Shown here: one piece after another, positions 1 through 8,740 of the stretch | Layout of the letters: each line of letters opens with the position of its first letter | Position numbering within the stretch: the first letter of the stretch is position 1 | The notes under the pieces: model-generated | Seen by the model: only the letters and a program-made list of their open reading frames with translations | Told to the model about the DNA's origin: nothing | Databases searched by the model: none | Made by a program: the position numbers and the translations under genes | NCBI RefSeq assembly: GCF_003003235.1 | Contig: NZ_PVUE01000005.1 | Span: forward strand, 1-64,000 | DNA: 64,000 bases | Source of the DNA: Antricoccus suffuscus | GTDB taxonomy: Bacteria > Actinomycetota > Actinomycetes > Mycobacteriales > Antricoccaceae | Reading direction: 5' to 3'

Positions 1-118
1 ACGTTGTTCTTCTGCGGTATAGAAACCTTCTAAGGGCAAGACAATCAACTCCATGGGAATGGGTGACTGACTCACAACCAGACTGACACGTAGGGGCCGG
101 CCGCAACTCGTAGAACGA

Positions 119-140
119 GTTCACCAAAACGTCACCTCGG
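119..140 (+). promoter_or_regulatory. Candidate PHO box 1 upstream of pstS
   Basis: GTTCACC is followed exactly 11 nt later by CGTCACC. This matches the 11-nt direct-repeat layout of actinobacterial PhoP binding sites (GTTCACC-like units). It lies about 190 nt upstream of the pstS start. Assignment rests on motif and context; binding is inferred. Confidence 0.5.
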
Positions 141-173
141 CGTGCTTGTGTGTGCTGGCTCACGAAGCGTGGA

Positions 174-195
174 GTTCATCCCCCGTTTACCGGCT
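174..195 (+). promoter_or_regulatory. Candidate PHO box 2 upstream of pstS
   Basis: GTTCATC and GTTTACC are spaced 11 nt apart, again the PhoP direct-repeat arrangement. The first box starts 55 nt further upstream, about five helical turns away, so both could be bound on the same DNA face. Confidence 0.5.
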
Positions 196-327
196 TTGGG
201 ACGACGCGTCATGTTGGCCCCTTACGTTGAGTCCGGGCTTGCGAGCGATCCCGCTCGCCACCGAGTGGCCCCCTCTATTCCAACCAGGTGAGTACGAGGC
301 CGAACACCCTAAGAAGGGAATCAGTAG

Positions 328-1425
328 GTGAAGCTTTCACGTACCTACGCACTCGCCGCAGTCATGGCGGCGGGCACCATCGCACTTTCTGCTTGCTCCG
401 ATAACGTCGCGGCTTCGTCAGACAGCGGTTCGGGCTCCGGGAGCTCTAAGATCGACTGCGGCACAGGCAATCTCAACCTCAGCGGCTCGACCGCGCAGGC
501 GAAGGCAATCGACGCGTGGCAGTCGGACTTCGCGGCCGTCTGCCCCGACATCACCGTCAACTACGACGGCACGGGCTCCGGTCAGGGCATTACGGACTTC
601 ACCGCCGGCAAGACCGACTTCGCGGGATCCGACTCATACCTCAAGCCCGAAGAGGCAACGGCCGCCGACGCCATGTGCAAGACCGGCAAGGCCATCAACT
701 TGCCGATGGTCATCAGCCCGGTCGCGATCGTCTACAACATTAAAGGCGTCGACAAGCTCACCCTTGATGCTAAGACGCTCGCCGGCATATTCAGCGGCAC
801 GATCACCAAATGGGATGACCCGGCCATCGTCGCGCTCAACAAAGACGCGAAGATGCCGAGCACGACCATCGGCACGGTCCACCGTTCCAAGGACTCCGGT
901 ACAACCGACAACTTCACCAAGTTTCTCGACAAAGCCGGCGCGGGCGCATGGACCTTCGGCACGGGCAAGGGCTGGAAGGCGCCCGGCGGCGAAGGCGCGC
1001 CGGACTCGGCTGGCGTCGTCTCGGCGGTCAAGGCGACCGACGGCGCGATCTCGTACGTCGATGGCTCTGATGCCAAAGGCAACAACATGACCACGGCGCT
1101 CCTGGACACCGGCCACGGCGGCGTCGCACTCGACGACGCAAGCGTTGGCAAAGCGGTGGCCGCAGCAACGCCGGCCGGAACCGGCAACGATCTGAAGGTG
1201 GACATCAACTACGGGCTGTCCGAGGCCGGCGCCTATCCCGCAGTGCTCGTGACCTACGAGATCGTCTGCGAGAAGGGCAAGGATGCTGATAAGACGAAGG
1301 CGATCAAAGCATTCCTGACCTACACCTCGACGGACGGACAGAAGAAGCTCTCGGACATCGGCTACTCGCCGCTGCCAGCCGAGCTCGCTAGCAAGGTCCA
1401 GAAGGCCGTCGCGGCGATCTCCTAG
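328..1425 (+). CDS. pstS: Phosphate ABC transporter substrate-binding lipoprotein PstS
   Basis: This is the extracytoplasmic phosphate receptor of the high-affinity Pst importer. The first 23 residues form a lipoprotein signal peptide ending in the lipobox LSAC (Cys23). A Ser/Gly-rich linker follows, then the PBP fold. Typical phosphate-contacting loops are visible: SGST at 52-55, GTGSGQG at 81-87, SD at 101-102 and the HRSKDSGTTDNF segment at 185-196. The 365-residue length fits the family. The start is a GTG preceded by GAAGGGA. pstC, pstA and pstB follow on the same strand but only after a strong hairpin, which fits the usual excess of PstS over the membrane parts. Confidence 0.97.
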   Translation: MKLSRTYALAAVMAAGTIALSACSDNVAASSDSGSGSGSSKIDCGTGNLNLSGSTAQAKAIDAWQSDFAAVCPDITVNYDGTGSGQGITDFTAGKTDFAGSDSYLKPEEATAADAMCKTGKAINLPMVISPVAIVYNIKGVDKLTLDAKTLAGIFSGTITKWDDPAIVALNKDAKMPSTTIGTVHRSKDSGTTDNFTKFLDKAGAGAWTFGTGKGWKAPGGEGAPDSAGVVSAVKATDGAISYVDGSDAKGNNMTTALLDTGHGGVALDDASVGKAVAAATPAGTGNDLKVDINYGLSEAGAYPAVLVTYEIVCEKGKDADKTKAIKAFLTYTSTDGQKKLSDIGYSPLPAELASKVQKAVAAIS

Positions 1426-1491
1426 GTCAAATCACGTCGTACGGCACGGCCCCCAGTGCCTAACGATCTGCGAGGTCACCACTAGGCCGTC

Positions 1492-1531
1492 CGGCGCCGC
1501 GTGGTCGGACACATCCGACCACGCGGCGCCG
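1492..1531 (+). terminator. Strong hairpin between pstS and pstC
   Basis: An 18-bp perfect inverted repeat (1492-1509 with 1514-1531) surrounds a CACA loop. It is extremely G+C-rich and is followed by a pyrimidine-rich CTCCTCTCT stretch. It could be a partial terminator or an mRNA 3'-stabilising structure that sets pstS expression above pstCAB. Confidence 0.7.
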
Positions 1532-1723
1532 TGCCTCCTCTCTAATCCTGTGGTTAATCTCCAAAGCTTTGCCTAAACGAACATGACCAGTTTTAATAGC
1601 GCGGGGACATACCTATCTCGCTCGGCGGCGAACCAGTCGCCCCCGAACTCGGAGCGATTCGGCACCGCTCGCCGACCATGACGCGCAGCCGCGCCGGCGT
1701 ACCTGATCAGACAAAGGAACCAG

Positions 1724-2725
1724 ATGTCGACACAACTCGACGAGCCCGAGGCGAACGCGCCCGCGGCGATCCCGCCGGACGGGCCTCCAGCGGCTCCGGC
1801 GCCCAAGGTGCGCGCCGGGGACCGAGTTTTTCGGGCGCTGTCGGCCGGGTCCGGCGCCATCGTCTTGATCATGATGGCCGCGATCGCGTTCTTCCTTGTC
1901 ATCAAGTCGATCCACGCGCTCACCAGCAACCAGGCGAACTTCTTCACGTACTCCGGCTGGGGTCCAGACAACGATCCGGCAATGTTCGGCATCGCCGCGC
2001 TGGCATTCCACACGCTGCTGACTTCGCTCATCGCGCTGATCATCGCCGTGCCGGTCGCCGTGGGAATCGCGCTTTTCATCACCTTCTACGCCCCGCGCAA
2101 GGTCGCATCCACGCTCGCCTACCTGGTCGACCTTCTCGCCGCCGTACCATCGATCGTCTACGGCCTCTGGGGCGTCTTCTTCCTCGCACCCCAAATGACT
2201 GGCCTGACGCTCTGGTTGAGCAAGTACTTCGGCTGGACGGTGCTGTTTGACTACCGCCCGGACAACATCCCGAGCAACCGGTCGGACTTCACCGCCGGAA
2301 TCGTGCTCGCGATCATGATCCTGCCGATCGTCGCCTCGCTGTCACGCGAGGTCTTCCAGCGCGTGCCCCGCACCAACATCGAGGCCGCCCTCGCGCTGGG
2401 GGCGACCCGCTGGGAGATGGTGCGGATGTCCGTCCTTCCCTTCGGACGCCCCGGCGTCGTATCGGCGTCCATCTTGGGCCTTGGCCGGGCGCTCGGCGAG
2501 ACGCTCGCGGTCATGATGATCCTGTCCGCCGTCTACGAGGTGAACCCGCACATCACCGAAAGCGGAGGCATCACCTTCGCATCGAATATCGCGCTGAAGT
2601 TCGGCGAAGCAGGAGCGATCGGCTCCAGCGCGCTCATCGCGTCCGGCATGGTGCTGTTCCTCATCACGCTCATCGTCAACTCGATCGCCCAAGCGATTTT
2701 GCGCCGGGGAATGGTGAAGGATTAA
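1724..2725 (+). CDS. pstC: Phosphate ABC transporter permease PstC
   Basis: This is one of the two membrane-spanning subunits of the phosphate importer. An N-terminal cytoplasmic Pro/Ala-rich tail of about 40 residues precedes the first membrane helix (about 44-62). Further hydrophobic segments and the large periplasmic loop typical of PstC follow. The permease EAA loop, which docks onto PstB, is at about 220-260 (EAALALGATRWE through GLGRALGET). AAAGGAAC supplies the ribosome binding site 5 nt before the ATG. The stop codon overlaps the pstA start by one base (TAATG), so the two are translationally coupled. Confidence 0.96.
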   Translation: MSTQLDEPEANAPAAIPPDGPPAAPAPKVRAGDRVFRALSAGSGAIVLIMMAAIAFFLVIKSIHALTSNQANFFTYSGWGPDNDPAMFGIAALAFHTLLTSLIALIIAVPVAVGIALFITFYAPRKVASTLAYLVDLLAAVPSIVYGLWGVFFLAPQMTGLTLWLSKYFGWTVLFDYRPDNIPSNRSDFTAGIVLAIMILPIVASLSREVFQRVPRTNIEAALALGATRWEMVRMSVLPFGRPGVVSASILGLGRALGETLAVMMILSAVYEVNPHITESGGITFASNIALKFGEAGAIGSSALIASGMVLFLITLIVNSIAQAILRRGMVKD

Positions 2726-3807
2726 TGACAACGCCTACACAGACCGCGCGCGCGACTAAACCCGGCCGCGACAACAACCCGCTGCGAGGTAGGAAGCTGC
2801 CGCAGGCCGTTGTCGTACTGCTGCCGATCGCTGTTCTCTTGCTGACACTCGGGCTGTTCTCGATCACGGGACTGCAGGGGTACGCCGGTTATGTCGTGAC
2901 CGCGCTGGTCCTCTACCTCATCGTCCAATCCGTCGTCAGCTTCGCGTACGAAGGCCCGAGGCAAGCCCGCGATCGACTGGCCACGACGCTCATTTACGTC
3001 GCGTTCGCCCTGGCAATGCTGCCTCTCGTGCTCATCTTGGCCTACACGCTCGCTCGTGGACTTCGGGCACTCAGCGGCGAGTTCCTAACCCACTCGATGT
3101 TCACCATCTCCTCGTTTGAGGCCGGCGGCGGCGCGACCCACGCAATCTTGGGCACGATTTATGTGTCGCTCATCGCCGCGGTGTTCGCCGTACCGCTGGG
3201 GATACTGACCGCGATCTATCTCGTCGAATACGGCGGCAGGACACGGTTCGGCAAGTCGGTCAGCTTCTTCGTCGACGTAATGACCGGCGTACCGTCGATC
3301 GTTTCCGGTCTATTTATCTACACCTTCTGGCTACTGACGCTCGGGTTCAGCAAGACCGCGTTCGCCGGCGCGCTGTCGCTGGTGCTATTGATGTTGCCGA
3401 TCGTCGTCCGGTCGACCGAAGAGATGCTTAAGCTCGTCCCCACCGACCTGCGCGAAGCGTCGTACGCTCTCGGCATACCCAAATGGCGCACGATCATCAA
3501 GGTGGTGTTGCCGACGGCGCTATCGGGCATCATCACCGGTGTGATGCTCGGCGTCGCGCGGATCATGGGTGAGACCGCTCCCCTGCTGCTGCTCGTCGGC
3601 TCGACGCCGCGGATCAACGCCGATCCGTTCAATGGCCAGATGTCGACGCTACCAACCTTCATCAACCAGTACTTCGGGCTGGCAGCAGGTAACGCGCAAT
3701 CACCGAACGCCGATCGGGCATGGGCCGCCGCCCTCACTTTGATCCTGCTCATCATGGCGATCAACCTCGCGGCCAAGGCTGTCGCCCGGTTCACGCGGGC
3801 CCGTTAA
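2725..3807 (+). CDS. pstA: Phosphate ABC transporter permease PstA
   Basis: This is the second transmembrane subunit and pairs with PstC. It has about six hydrophobic segments, two of them early (about 29-70), and an EAA loop beginning REASYALGIPKWR in the C-terminal half, followed by GVARIMGETAPLL. The 360-residue length is slightly above many PstA proteins because of the N-terminal tail. It starts in the pstC stop codon. PstB follows after 27 nt with its own AAGGA ribosome binding site. Confidence 0.96.
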   Translation: MTTPTQTARATKPGRDNNPLRGRKLPQAVVVLLPIAVLLLTLGLFSITGLQGYAGYVVTALVLYLIVQSVVSFAYEGPRQARDRLATTLIYVAFALAMLPLVLILAYTLARGLRALSGEFLTHSMFTISSFEAGGGATHAILGTIYVSLIAAVFAVPLGILTAIYLVEYGGRTRFGKSVSFFVDVMTGVPSIVSGLFIYTFWLLTLGFSKTAFAGALSLVLLMLPIVVRSTEEMLKLVPTDLREASYALGIPKWRTIIKVVLPTALSGIITGVMLGVARIMGETAPLLLLVGSTPRINADPFNGQMSTLPTFINQYFGLAAGNAQSPNADRAWAAALTLILLIMAINLAAKAVARFTRAR

Positions 3808-3834
3808 CACCTGAAATTTCAGATAAGGATTCCA

Positions 3835-4611
3835 ATGAGCAAGAGCATCGAGGTCGAAGACCTCAACATCTACTACAGCAAATTCCTTGCCGTGGAAGGT
3901 GTCACGATGTCTATCGAGCCGCGGTCGATCACCGCGTTGATCGGCCCGTCCGGGTGTGGCAAGTCGACGTTCCTACGCACTCTCAACCGGATGCACGAAG
4001 TCATCCCGGGCGCGTACGCCGAAGGCAAGGTCCTCCTCGACGGCGACGACATCTACGCCTCGAGCGTTGACCCGGTCAACGTCCGGCGCAGCGTCGGCAT
4101 GGTCTTCCAGCGCGCGAACCCGTTCCCGACGATGTCGATCTACGACAACGTCGTCGCCGGCCTGAAGCTGCGGGGCCGCACCAAGAAGAGCACGACCGAC
4201 GCGGTCGTGGAAAAGGCGCTGCGCGGCGCGAACCTCTGGGAAGAGGTCAAAGACCGACTGAACAAGCCCGGTTCGGGACTGTCCGGCGGGCAGCAGCAAC
4301 GTCTGTGCATTGCTCGCGCTACCGCGGTCGAGCCCGAGGTCCTGCTCATGGATGAACCCTGCTCAGCGCTCGACCCGATCTCGACGCTGGCGATCGAAGA
4401 CCTGATGCAAGAGCTCAAGGACCGCTACACAATCGTCATCGTCACGCACAACATGCAGCAGGCGGCACGCGTATCGGACCGCACCGGGTTCTTCAACCTC
4501 GCGGCAACGGGTAAGCCCGGAAAGCTGATCGAGTACGACGTAACGACCAAGATCTTCTCCAACCCGAGCAACAAGCGCACCGAGGACTACATCACCGGCC
4601 GTTTCGGCTAA
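3835..4611 (+). CDS. pstB: Phosphate ABC transporter ATP-binding protein PstB
   Basis: This is the cytoplasmic ATPase that powers phosphate import. Walker A GPSGCGKS is at 37-44, the ABC signature LSGGQQQR at 149-156 and Walker B VLLMDEP at 169-175. A switch His follows (IVTHNMQQA). The 258 residues match the family. An AAGGA ribosome binding site precedes the ATG by 5 nt. No phoU follows, which is common in actinobacteria; the next gene is convergent. Confidence 0.98.
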   Translation: MSKSIEVEDLNIYYSKFLAVEGVTMSIEPRSITALIGPSGCGKSTFLRTLNRMHEVIPGAYAEGKVLLDGDDIYASSVDPVNVRRSVGMVFQRANPFPTMSIYDNVVAGLKLRGRTKKSTTDAVVEKALRGANLWEEVKDRLNKPGSGLSGGQQQRLCIARATAVEPEVLLMDEPCSALDPISTLAIEDLMQELKDRYTIVIVTHNMQQAARVSDRTGFFNLAATGKPGKLIEYDVTTKIFSNPSNKRTEDYITGRFG

Positions 4612-4690
4612 GTTTCGTACCGCCACGGGCGCATCACGGCACGCTCGACCGACGCTCAGGCAGGCCAGCCACGCGACGCCCCGTCGTACG

Positions 4691-4770
4691 CGACGGATCA
4701 CCGAACATTCGTGACGGATCACCGGACATTCGTGACGGATCGCGGGTTATTCGTGACGGATCGCGGGTTA
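4691..4770. repeat. 21-bp tandem repeat, four units (GTGACGGATC family)
   Basis: The core GACGGATC starts at 4692, 4713, 4734 and 4755, an exact 21-bp period, with the variable half reading ACCGAACATTC, ACCGGACATTC or GCGGGTTATTC. The array fills the space between convergent pstB and the beta-glucosidase gene, and its last unit ends on that gene's stop codon. The same repeat occurs at 11742-11876 and 24227-24270. Confidence 0.9.
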
Positions 4771-7044
4771 GTGGTTGGCGGTGCCGATCCAGTCTTCTAG
4801 CTCGCCTTCGGAGACGGGGAACCCGGGAAACCGCGCCATTCGGATCGTCGGGATCGCCCGGAACATGCGCGCGTGCTGCGGATCGGCGAAGTAGCCGGCA
4901 TACGGCGTGCCCTCGAGCGCACGATGCAGCCGCTCTCCTACTGCCGGATGGTCGAGCCAGTCACCGATCTCGGCGTCCAGCTCCAGCGGTGGGGTGAGGT
5001 CTTCGCCGGTCAACTCGATCGGCGCCGACAGCCGAATGTCCCTCGACGAGGCGCCCACTCGGATCTCGAACGCACCTCCTTCGACCACCCACCGATGAAG
5101 TGAAATGTGCCAGTAGGAGAACGCGCGAGGGCCGAGCTTGAGTACGACGCGACTGCTCTGGCCCGGCTCGAGAGCGACCTTGGCAAACGATCTCAGCTCT
5201 TGATCCGGACGGAAGACCGTGGCCTGAGGATCACCGACGTACAGCTGGACGGTTTCCTTGCCGAACCGGTCGCCGGTATTGGTGACCGTGAGCTCGACCG
5301 TGACGCGCGGTGCCGCGCCGTCGTTGTCGACCGTCACGGTGAGGTCGTCGTACCCGAAGGTCGTGTAGGACAGCCCGTGTCCGAACGGATAAGCAACGTC
5401 GAGCCGTCGCGCGTCGTACCAGCGATACCCGATGAGCAGCCCCTCGCCGTATCGGACCTCGCCCAGCCCGCCCGGGAAGGCCCCAACAGTCGGGTTTTCC
5501 TCGTAACGCATCGGTATGGTCTCGGCAAGCTTGCCGGACGGGTTCGCACGTCCGGTTAAAAGGTCCGCGAGCGCCGAGCCGCCGGCCTGTCCCAGCAGCC
5601 ATCCCTCCACGAGTGCCTTGGCCTGTTGCTGCCACGGCGCGACGGTGACGACCGAGCCGTTGGACAGTACGACGACCACATTCGGGTTGACCTCGTAGAT
5701 CGCGGCCAGCAGATCGAACTGGTGGGCCGGCAGGTCCATGTCTTCGCGGTCATAACCCTCGGACTCGTACGCCGGCGGCAGACCCAGGAAGAGGACGACC
5801 GTCGCCGCACGCTGGGCGTGAGTGACCGCCTCGCTGACCAGCTCCGGCGCGGCCGAGTCGGCCTCGATGCTGTAGCCGGGGGCGAAGGTGACCTCGCGCT
5901 CGAGCACCGCACGCAGCGAGCTCAGCGCATCGTCGACGCGGGTCGGCCGCACCTGCGAGCTGCCGGCGCCCTGATACCGGGGGCGTCGAGCGAACTCCCC
6001 GATCACCGCCACCGGGCCACCCTCGGTCGGATTGAGCGGCAGGATCGCGCCGTCGTTCTTGAGCAGTACGGCGCTCTCACGCGCGGCCTCGGCCGCGAGT
6101 GCATGATGCGCGTCGTAGTCGACGACGACCTCGGTCGCCAACGCCGGCTGCGCGCGCTGCACCAGTTGCAGCACCCGGCGTACGGACCGGTCCACCTGCG
6201 CGGTCGTGACGGTGCCAGCCTCCACGGCCTGCACGATCGCGCGCGCACCGCTTCCTCCGGACGAGGGCATCTCCAGGTCCAGCCCAGCCGGTAACGCGGC
6301 CTCCCGGCGGTTGACCGCGCCCCAGTCGGAGACCACCAGGCCGTCGAAGCCCCACTCGTCGCGCAGCAACTCTGTGAGCAGCCACGGGTCTTCCGAGGTG
6401 TAGATGCCGTTGAGCCTGTTGTAGGAGCACATGACCGTCCACGGAGCCGCCATCGTGACCACGGTCTCGAACGCCGGCAGGTAGATCTCGCGCAAGGTGC
6501 GCTCGTCGACCTGCGCCGAGACCGACATCCGCGCGGTCTCCTGGTTGTTGGCCGCGAAGTGCTTCACCGACGTACCGACGCCTTGGCTCTGTACGCCGAT
6601 GACGAACGCCGCGCCAAGCTCACCGGCTAGCACCGGGTCCTCGGAGAAGTACTCGAAGTTGCGCCCGCACAGCGGTGAGCGCTTCATGTTGACGCCCGGT
6701 CCAAGCAGCACCGAGACGCGTTCGGCGCGGCACTCCCGGCCGAGTGCGTCACCGACCCGGGTCAGCAGCGCGGTGTCCCAGGATGAGGCGAGGCCGGCGG
6801 CCGGCGGGAAGCACGTCGCGCGGGCGGTCTCCCCGGCACCGAGGTGGTCTCCGCCCGCGGACTGTTTGCGCAGGCCGTGCGGGCCGTCGGTCATCATGAT
6901 CGCCGGAACGCCGAGCCGGTCCAGCGTCCTGGTGTGCCACATGCCGGCCCCATCGAGCAGGGAGGCCTTCTCCTTCAGTGTCAGGTTGGCGACGAGCCCT
7001 TCGATATCGAGCGGCACGCCGCCCTCCTCGCGGTCCTTGGTCAT
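4768..7044 (-). CDS. Glycoside hydrolase family 3 beta-glucosidase
   Basis: This is a retaining exo-glycosidase releasing terminal beta-linked sugars, most likely beta-glucosidase. The GH3 N-terminal barrel contains KHFAANNQE (161-169) and the nucleophile Asp240 in the VSDWG motif. The GH3 C-terminal alpha/beta sandwich and a fibronectin-III-like C-terminal domain follow. There is no PA14 insert and no signal peptide, so it probably acts in the cytoplasm on imported oligosaccharides. The 758-residue length is typical. AAGGGAA precedes the ATG. It stands alone, with SURF1 diverging upstream. The precise sugar specificity cannot be read from sequence. Confidence 0.93.
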   Translation of the reverse strand: MTKDREEGGVPLDIEGLVANLTLKEKASLLDGAGMWHTRTLDRLGVPAIMMTDGPHGLRKQSAGGDHLGAGETARATCFPPAAGLASSWDTALLTRVGDALGRECRAERVSVLLGPGVNMKRSPLCGRNFEYFSEDPVLAGELGAAFVIGVQSQGVGTSVKHFAANNQETARMSVSAQVDERTLREIYLPAFETVVTMAAPWTVMCSYNRLNGIYTSEDPWLLTELLRDEWGFDGLVVSDWGAVNRREAALPAGLDLEMPSSGGSGARAIVQAVEAGTVTTAQVDRSVRRVLQLVQRAQPALATEVVVDYDAHHALAAEAARESAVLLKNDGAILPLNPTEGGPVAVIGEFARRPRYQGAGSSQVRPTRVDDALSSLRAVLEREVTFAPGYSIEADSAAPELVSEAVTHAQRAATVVLFLGLPPAYESEGYDREDMDLPAHQFDLLAAIYEVNPNVVVVLSNGSVVTVAPWQQQAKALVEGWLLGQAGGSALADLLTGRANPSGKLAETIPMRYEENPTVGAFPGGLGEVRYGEGLLIGYRWYDARRLDVAYPFGHGLSYTTFGYDDLTVTVDNDGAAPRVTVELTVTNTGDRFGKETVQLYVGDPQATVFRPDQELRSFAKVALEPGQSSRVVLKLGPRAFSYWHISLHRWVVEGGAFEIRVGASSRDIRLSAPIELTGEDLTPPLELDAEIGDWLDHPAVGERLHRALEGTPYAGYFADPQHARMFRAIPTIRMARFPGFPVSEGELEDWIGTANH

Positions 7045-7162
7045 CAGGGGTTCCCTTCGGCCGGCGCGCTCTTCGCCAGCACTCTAACGCGTACGACGTA
7101 CCTGAAAAGGTAATTGCCCACTCTCACGCCAATCGAGCGCACGGACCGGGTAGCGTCTCAGT

Positions 7163-8047
7163 GTGTACCGCTTCCTGCTAACCCCCAAATGGCTTGCCAG
7201 TATCGCCGGAGTCGTGATTGCCATCCTGGTGATGATTGGCCTGGCCAACTGGCAGCTGGACCGGCTGTACACGAAACGCGCGGCCAACGCGGCGATCACC
7301 GCATCAGCGAAGGCCGCCGTCGTACCGGCAGACACGCTGCTCCCCGCATCGGCCAAGGAAGCGCCGAAAGGTTCGGCCGAATGGCACCGCGTCAGCGTCA
7401 CAGGGACATATCTCGTGGACAAGACGGTCTTGATCCGCGGTAGTACCACCGATCAGGGGGTCGGGTTCGAGGTCGTCGTACCGCTCAAGGCCGCAGACGG
7501 CAGCGTTTATCTCATCGATCGCGGGTTCGTGCTCGCGCCGAGCTCGGCCGATCAGCTGCCCACCATCCCCGATGCCCCGAAGGGCCAGGTCGACGTCACC
7601 GGACGTGCCCGCCTCACCCACGCCTCGATCGGATCGGCAACTGAGATCGACCTCATCCAAGGCACTCGCACCGTCCGGGCACTCAACACCGAGAGTCTCG
7701 CCCACGCACTCAAGCTCAAACTATCGGGTGGCTACGTCACGGCGCTGGAGGAAGTCCCCGCCGACGGGGCGTCGTACCCCAAAATCGAACGGATCGCGCT
7801 GCCCAACCTCGATGAGGGTCCACACCTGTCGTACGCCGTGCAGTGGTTCCTGTTCGCCGGCCTGTCGTTTGTGGCGTTCCTCTATCTCATCAAGCGAGAA
7901 GGCGATCTACGACTGCTCGGCGATGACGACTGGGACGACGAGCCGTTCGACGATGACGAGCCCGACCGCGCTGGCACCTCCGGCGGGCCAACCGGCGACG
8001 ATCCGCCGCCCGACCCGTCCAAGTACAGTACGAAAGTGTTGCACTAG
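7163..8047 (+). CDS. SURF1 family cytochrome oxidase assembly protein
   Basis: This is a membrane assembly factor for aa3-type cytochrome c oxidase. It has the SURF1 architecture: an N-terminal membrane helix (about 10-28) followed by NWQLDR, a large extracytoplasmic domain, and a second helix near residues 220-242 within YAVQWFLFAG, the family's C-terminal signature. A charged Asp/Glu-rich cytoplasmic tail (DDDWDDEPFDDDE) closes the protein, as in actinobacterial homologues. The start is GTG. It is divergent from the beta-glucosidase gene. A caa3-type CtaG homologue lies about 9.5 kb downstream. Confidence 0.9.
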   Translation: MYRFLLTPKWLASIAGVVIAILVMIGLANWQLDRLYTKRAANAAITASAKAAVVPADTLLPASAKEAPKGSAEWHRVSVTGTYLVDKTVLIRGSTTDQGVGFEVVVPLKAADGSVYLIDRGFVLAPSSADQLPTIPDAPKGQVDVTGRARLTHASIGSATEIDLIQGTRTVRALNTESLAHALKLKLSGGYVTALEEVPADGASYPKIERIALPNLDEGPHLSYAVQWFLFAGLSFVAFLYLIKREGDLRLLGDDDWDDEPFDDDEPDRAGTSGGPTGDDPPPDPSKYSTKVLH

Positions 8048-8118
8048 CCCGTCCGCTGCAGCAGAAGTAAGCAGCGAGGCGGCCTGAGAATACCGTCGAC
8101 GAAAGGCATTGAAGTCTT

Positions 8119-8667
8119 ATGAGCCGTCCTCTTGAACGCCCCACAGCACCCGACCCGTACGCACTCCTGCCGCAGGTCCCGTCCTTCACCGTCACCAGCA
8201 CCGACGTCACTGATGGCCAGCAGATGAGTCTCGCCCAGGTGCACACCATGGGAAACCCAGACGGCGGAAACACCTCTCCGCAGCTAGCGTGGTCCGGCGC
8301 GCCCGAGGGGACCAAGGGGTACGTCGTCACCTGCTTCGATCCCGATGCACCGACCCCGTCCGGCTTCTGGCACTGGCTGCTAGTCGACCTCCCGGCCGAC
8401 GTCACCGAACTGCCCACCGGTGCCGGCGCGGCCGATGGCGGGCTGCCCGGCAAGGCATTCCAGACCCGCAACGACTTCGGCACGTTCGACTTCGGCGGCG
8501 CCGGCCCGCCTCCCGGAGACGGTCCGCACCGCTACATCTTCGTCGTACACGCCATCGACGTCGAGACGCTAGGCGTCGACAAGGACGCGTCCGCGGCGTT
8601 CGTCAGCTTTAACCTGGTGTTCCACACGTTCGCCCGCGCGATCATCGCGCCGACGTTCGGCCACTAA
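8119..8667 (+). CDS. YbhB/YbcL family (PEBP-like) protein
   Basis: A 182-residue protein of the phosphatidylethanolamine-binding/Raf-kinase-inhibitor-like superfamily. The fold signature is visible as [16 protein letters not shown], then [15 protein letters not shown] (the DPDxP anion-binding pocket), and later [13 protein letters not shown]. Bacterial members are small cytoplasmic proteins of mostly unknown role. It follows SURF1 after 71 nt on the same strand. A substantial hairpin lies just beyond its stop. Confidence 0.92.
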   Translation: MSRPLERPTAPDPYALLPQVPSFTVTSTDVTDGQQMSLAQVHTMGNPDGGNTSPQLAWSGAPEGTKGYVVTCFDPDAPTPSGFWHWLLVDLPADVTELPTGAGAADGGLPGKAFQTRNDFGTFDFGGAGPPPGDGPHRYIFVVHAIDVETLGVDKDASAAFVSFNLVFHTFARAIIAPTFGH

Positions 8668-8668
8668 G

Positions 8669-8729
8669 TCTCGGTCGTCGAGCGCAGCGAACGAAGCCGA
8701 GACGCAGCAAGTCGGCGCTCGACGACCGA
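8669..8729. terminator. Overlapping inverted repeats between convergent genes
   Basis: A perfect 15-bp inverted repeat (8671-8685 with 8715-8729) and an overlapping 7-bp one (GTCTCGG at 8669-8675 with CCGAGAC at 8697-8703) share their left arm. They sit between the convergent PEBP and carboxylase genes, so a bidirectional terminator or an interspersed palindromic element is likely. Confidence 0.6.
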
Positions 8730-8740
8730 AATTCTGAGCT

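Larger units (their letters stand above)
1..327. other. Upstream region of pstS, no gene seen
   Basis: No convincing coding sequence was found here. The region carries two PHO-box-like direct repeats, listed separately, and ends with the purine-rich ribosome binding site GAAGGGA at 313-319, just before the GTG start of pstS. The end of the gene to the left, if any, lies outside the window. Confidence 0.6.

Noticed and set aside
146-331. Small open frame overlapping the pstS promoter
   Set aside because: No ribosome binding site, no recognisable protein features, and it overlaps PHO boxes and the pstS ribosome binding site.
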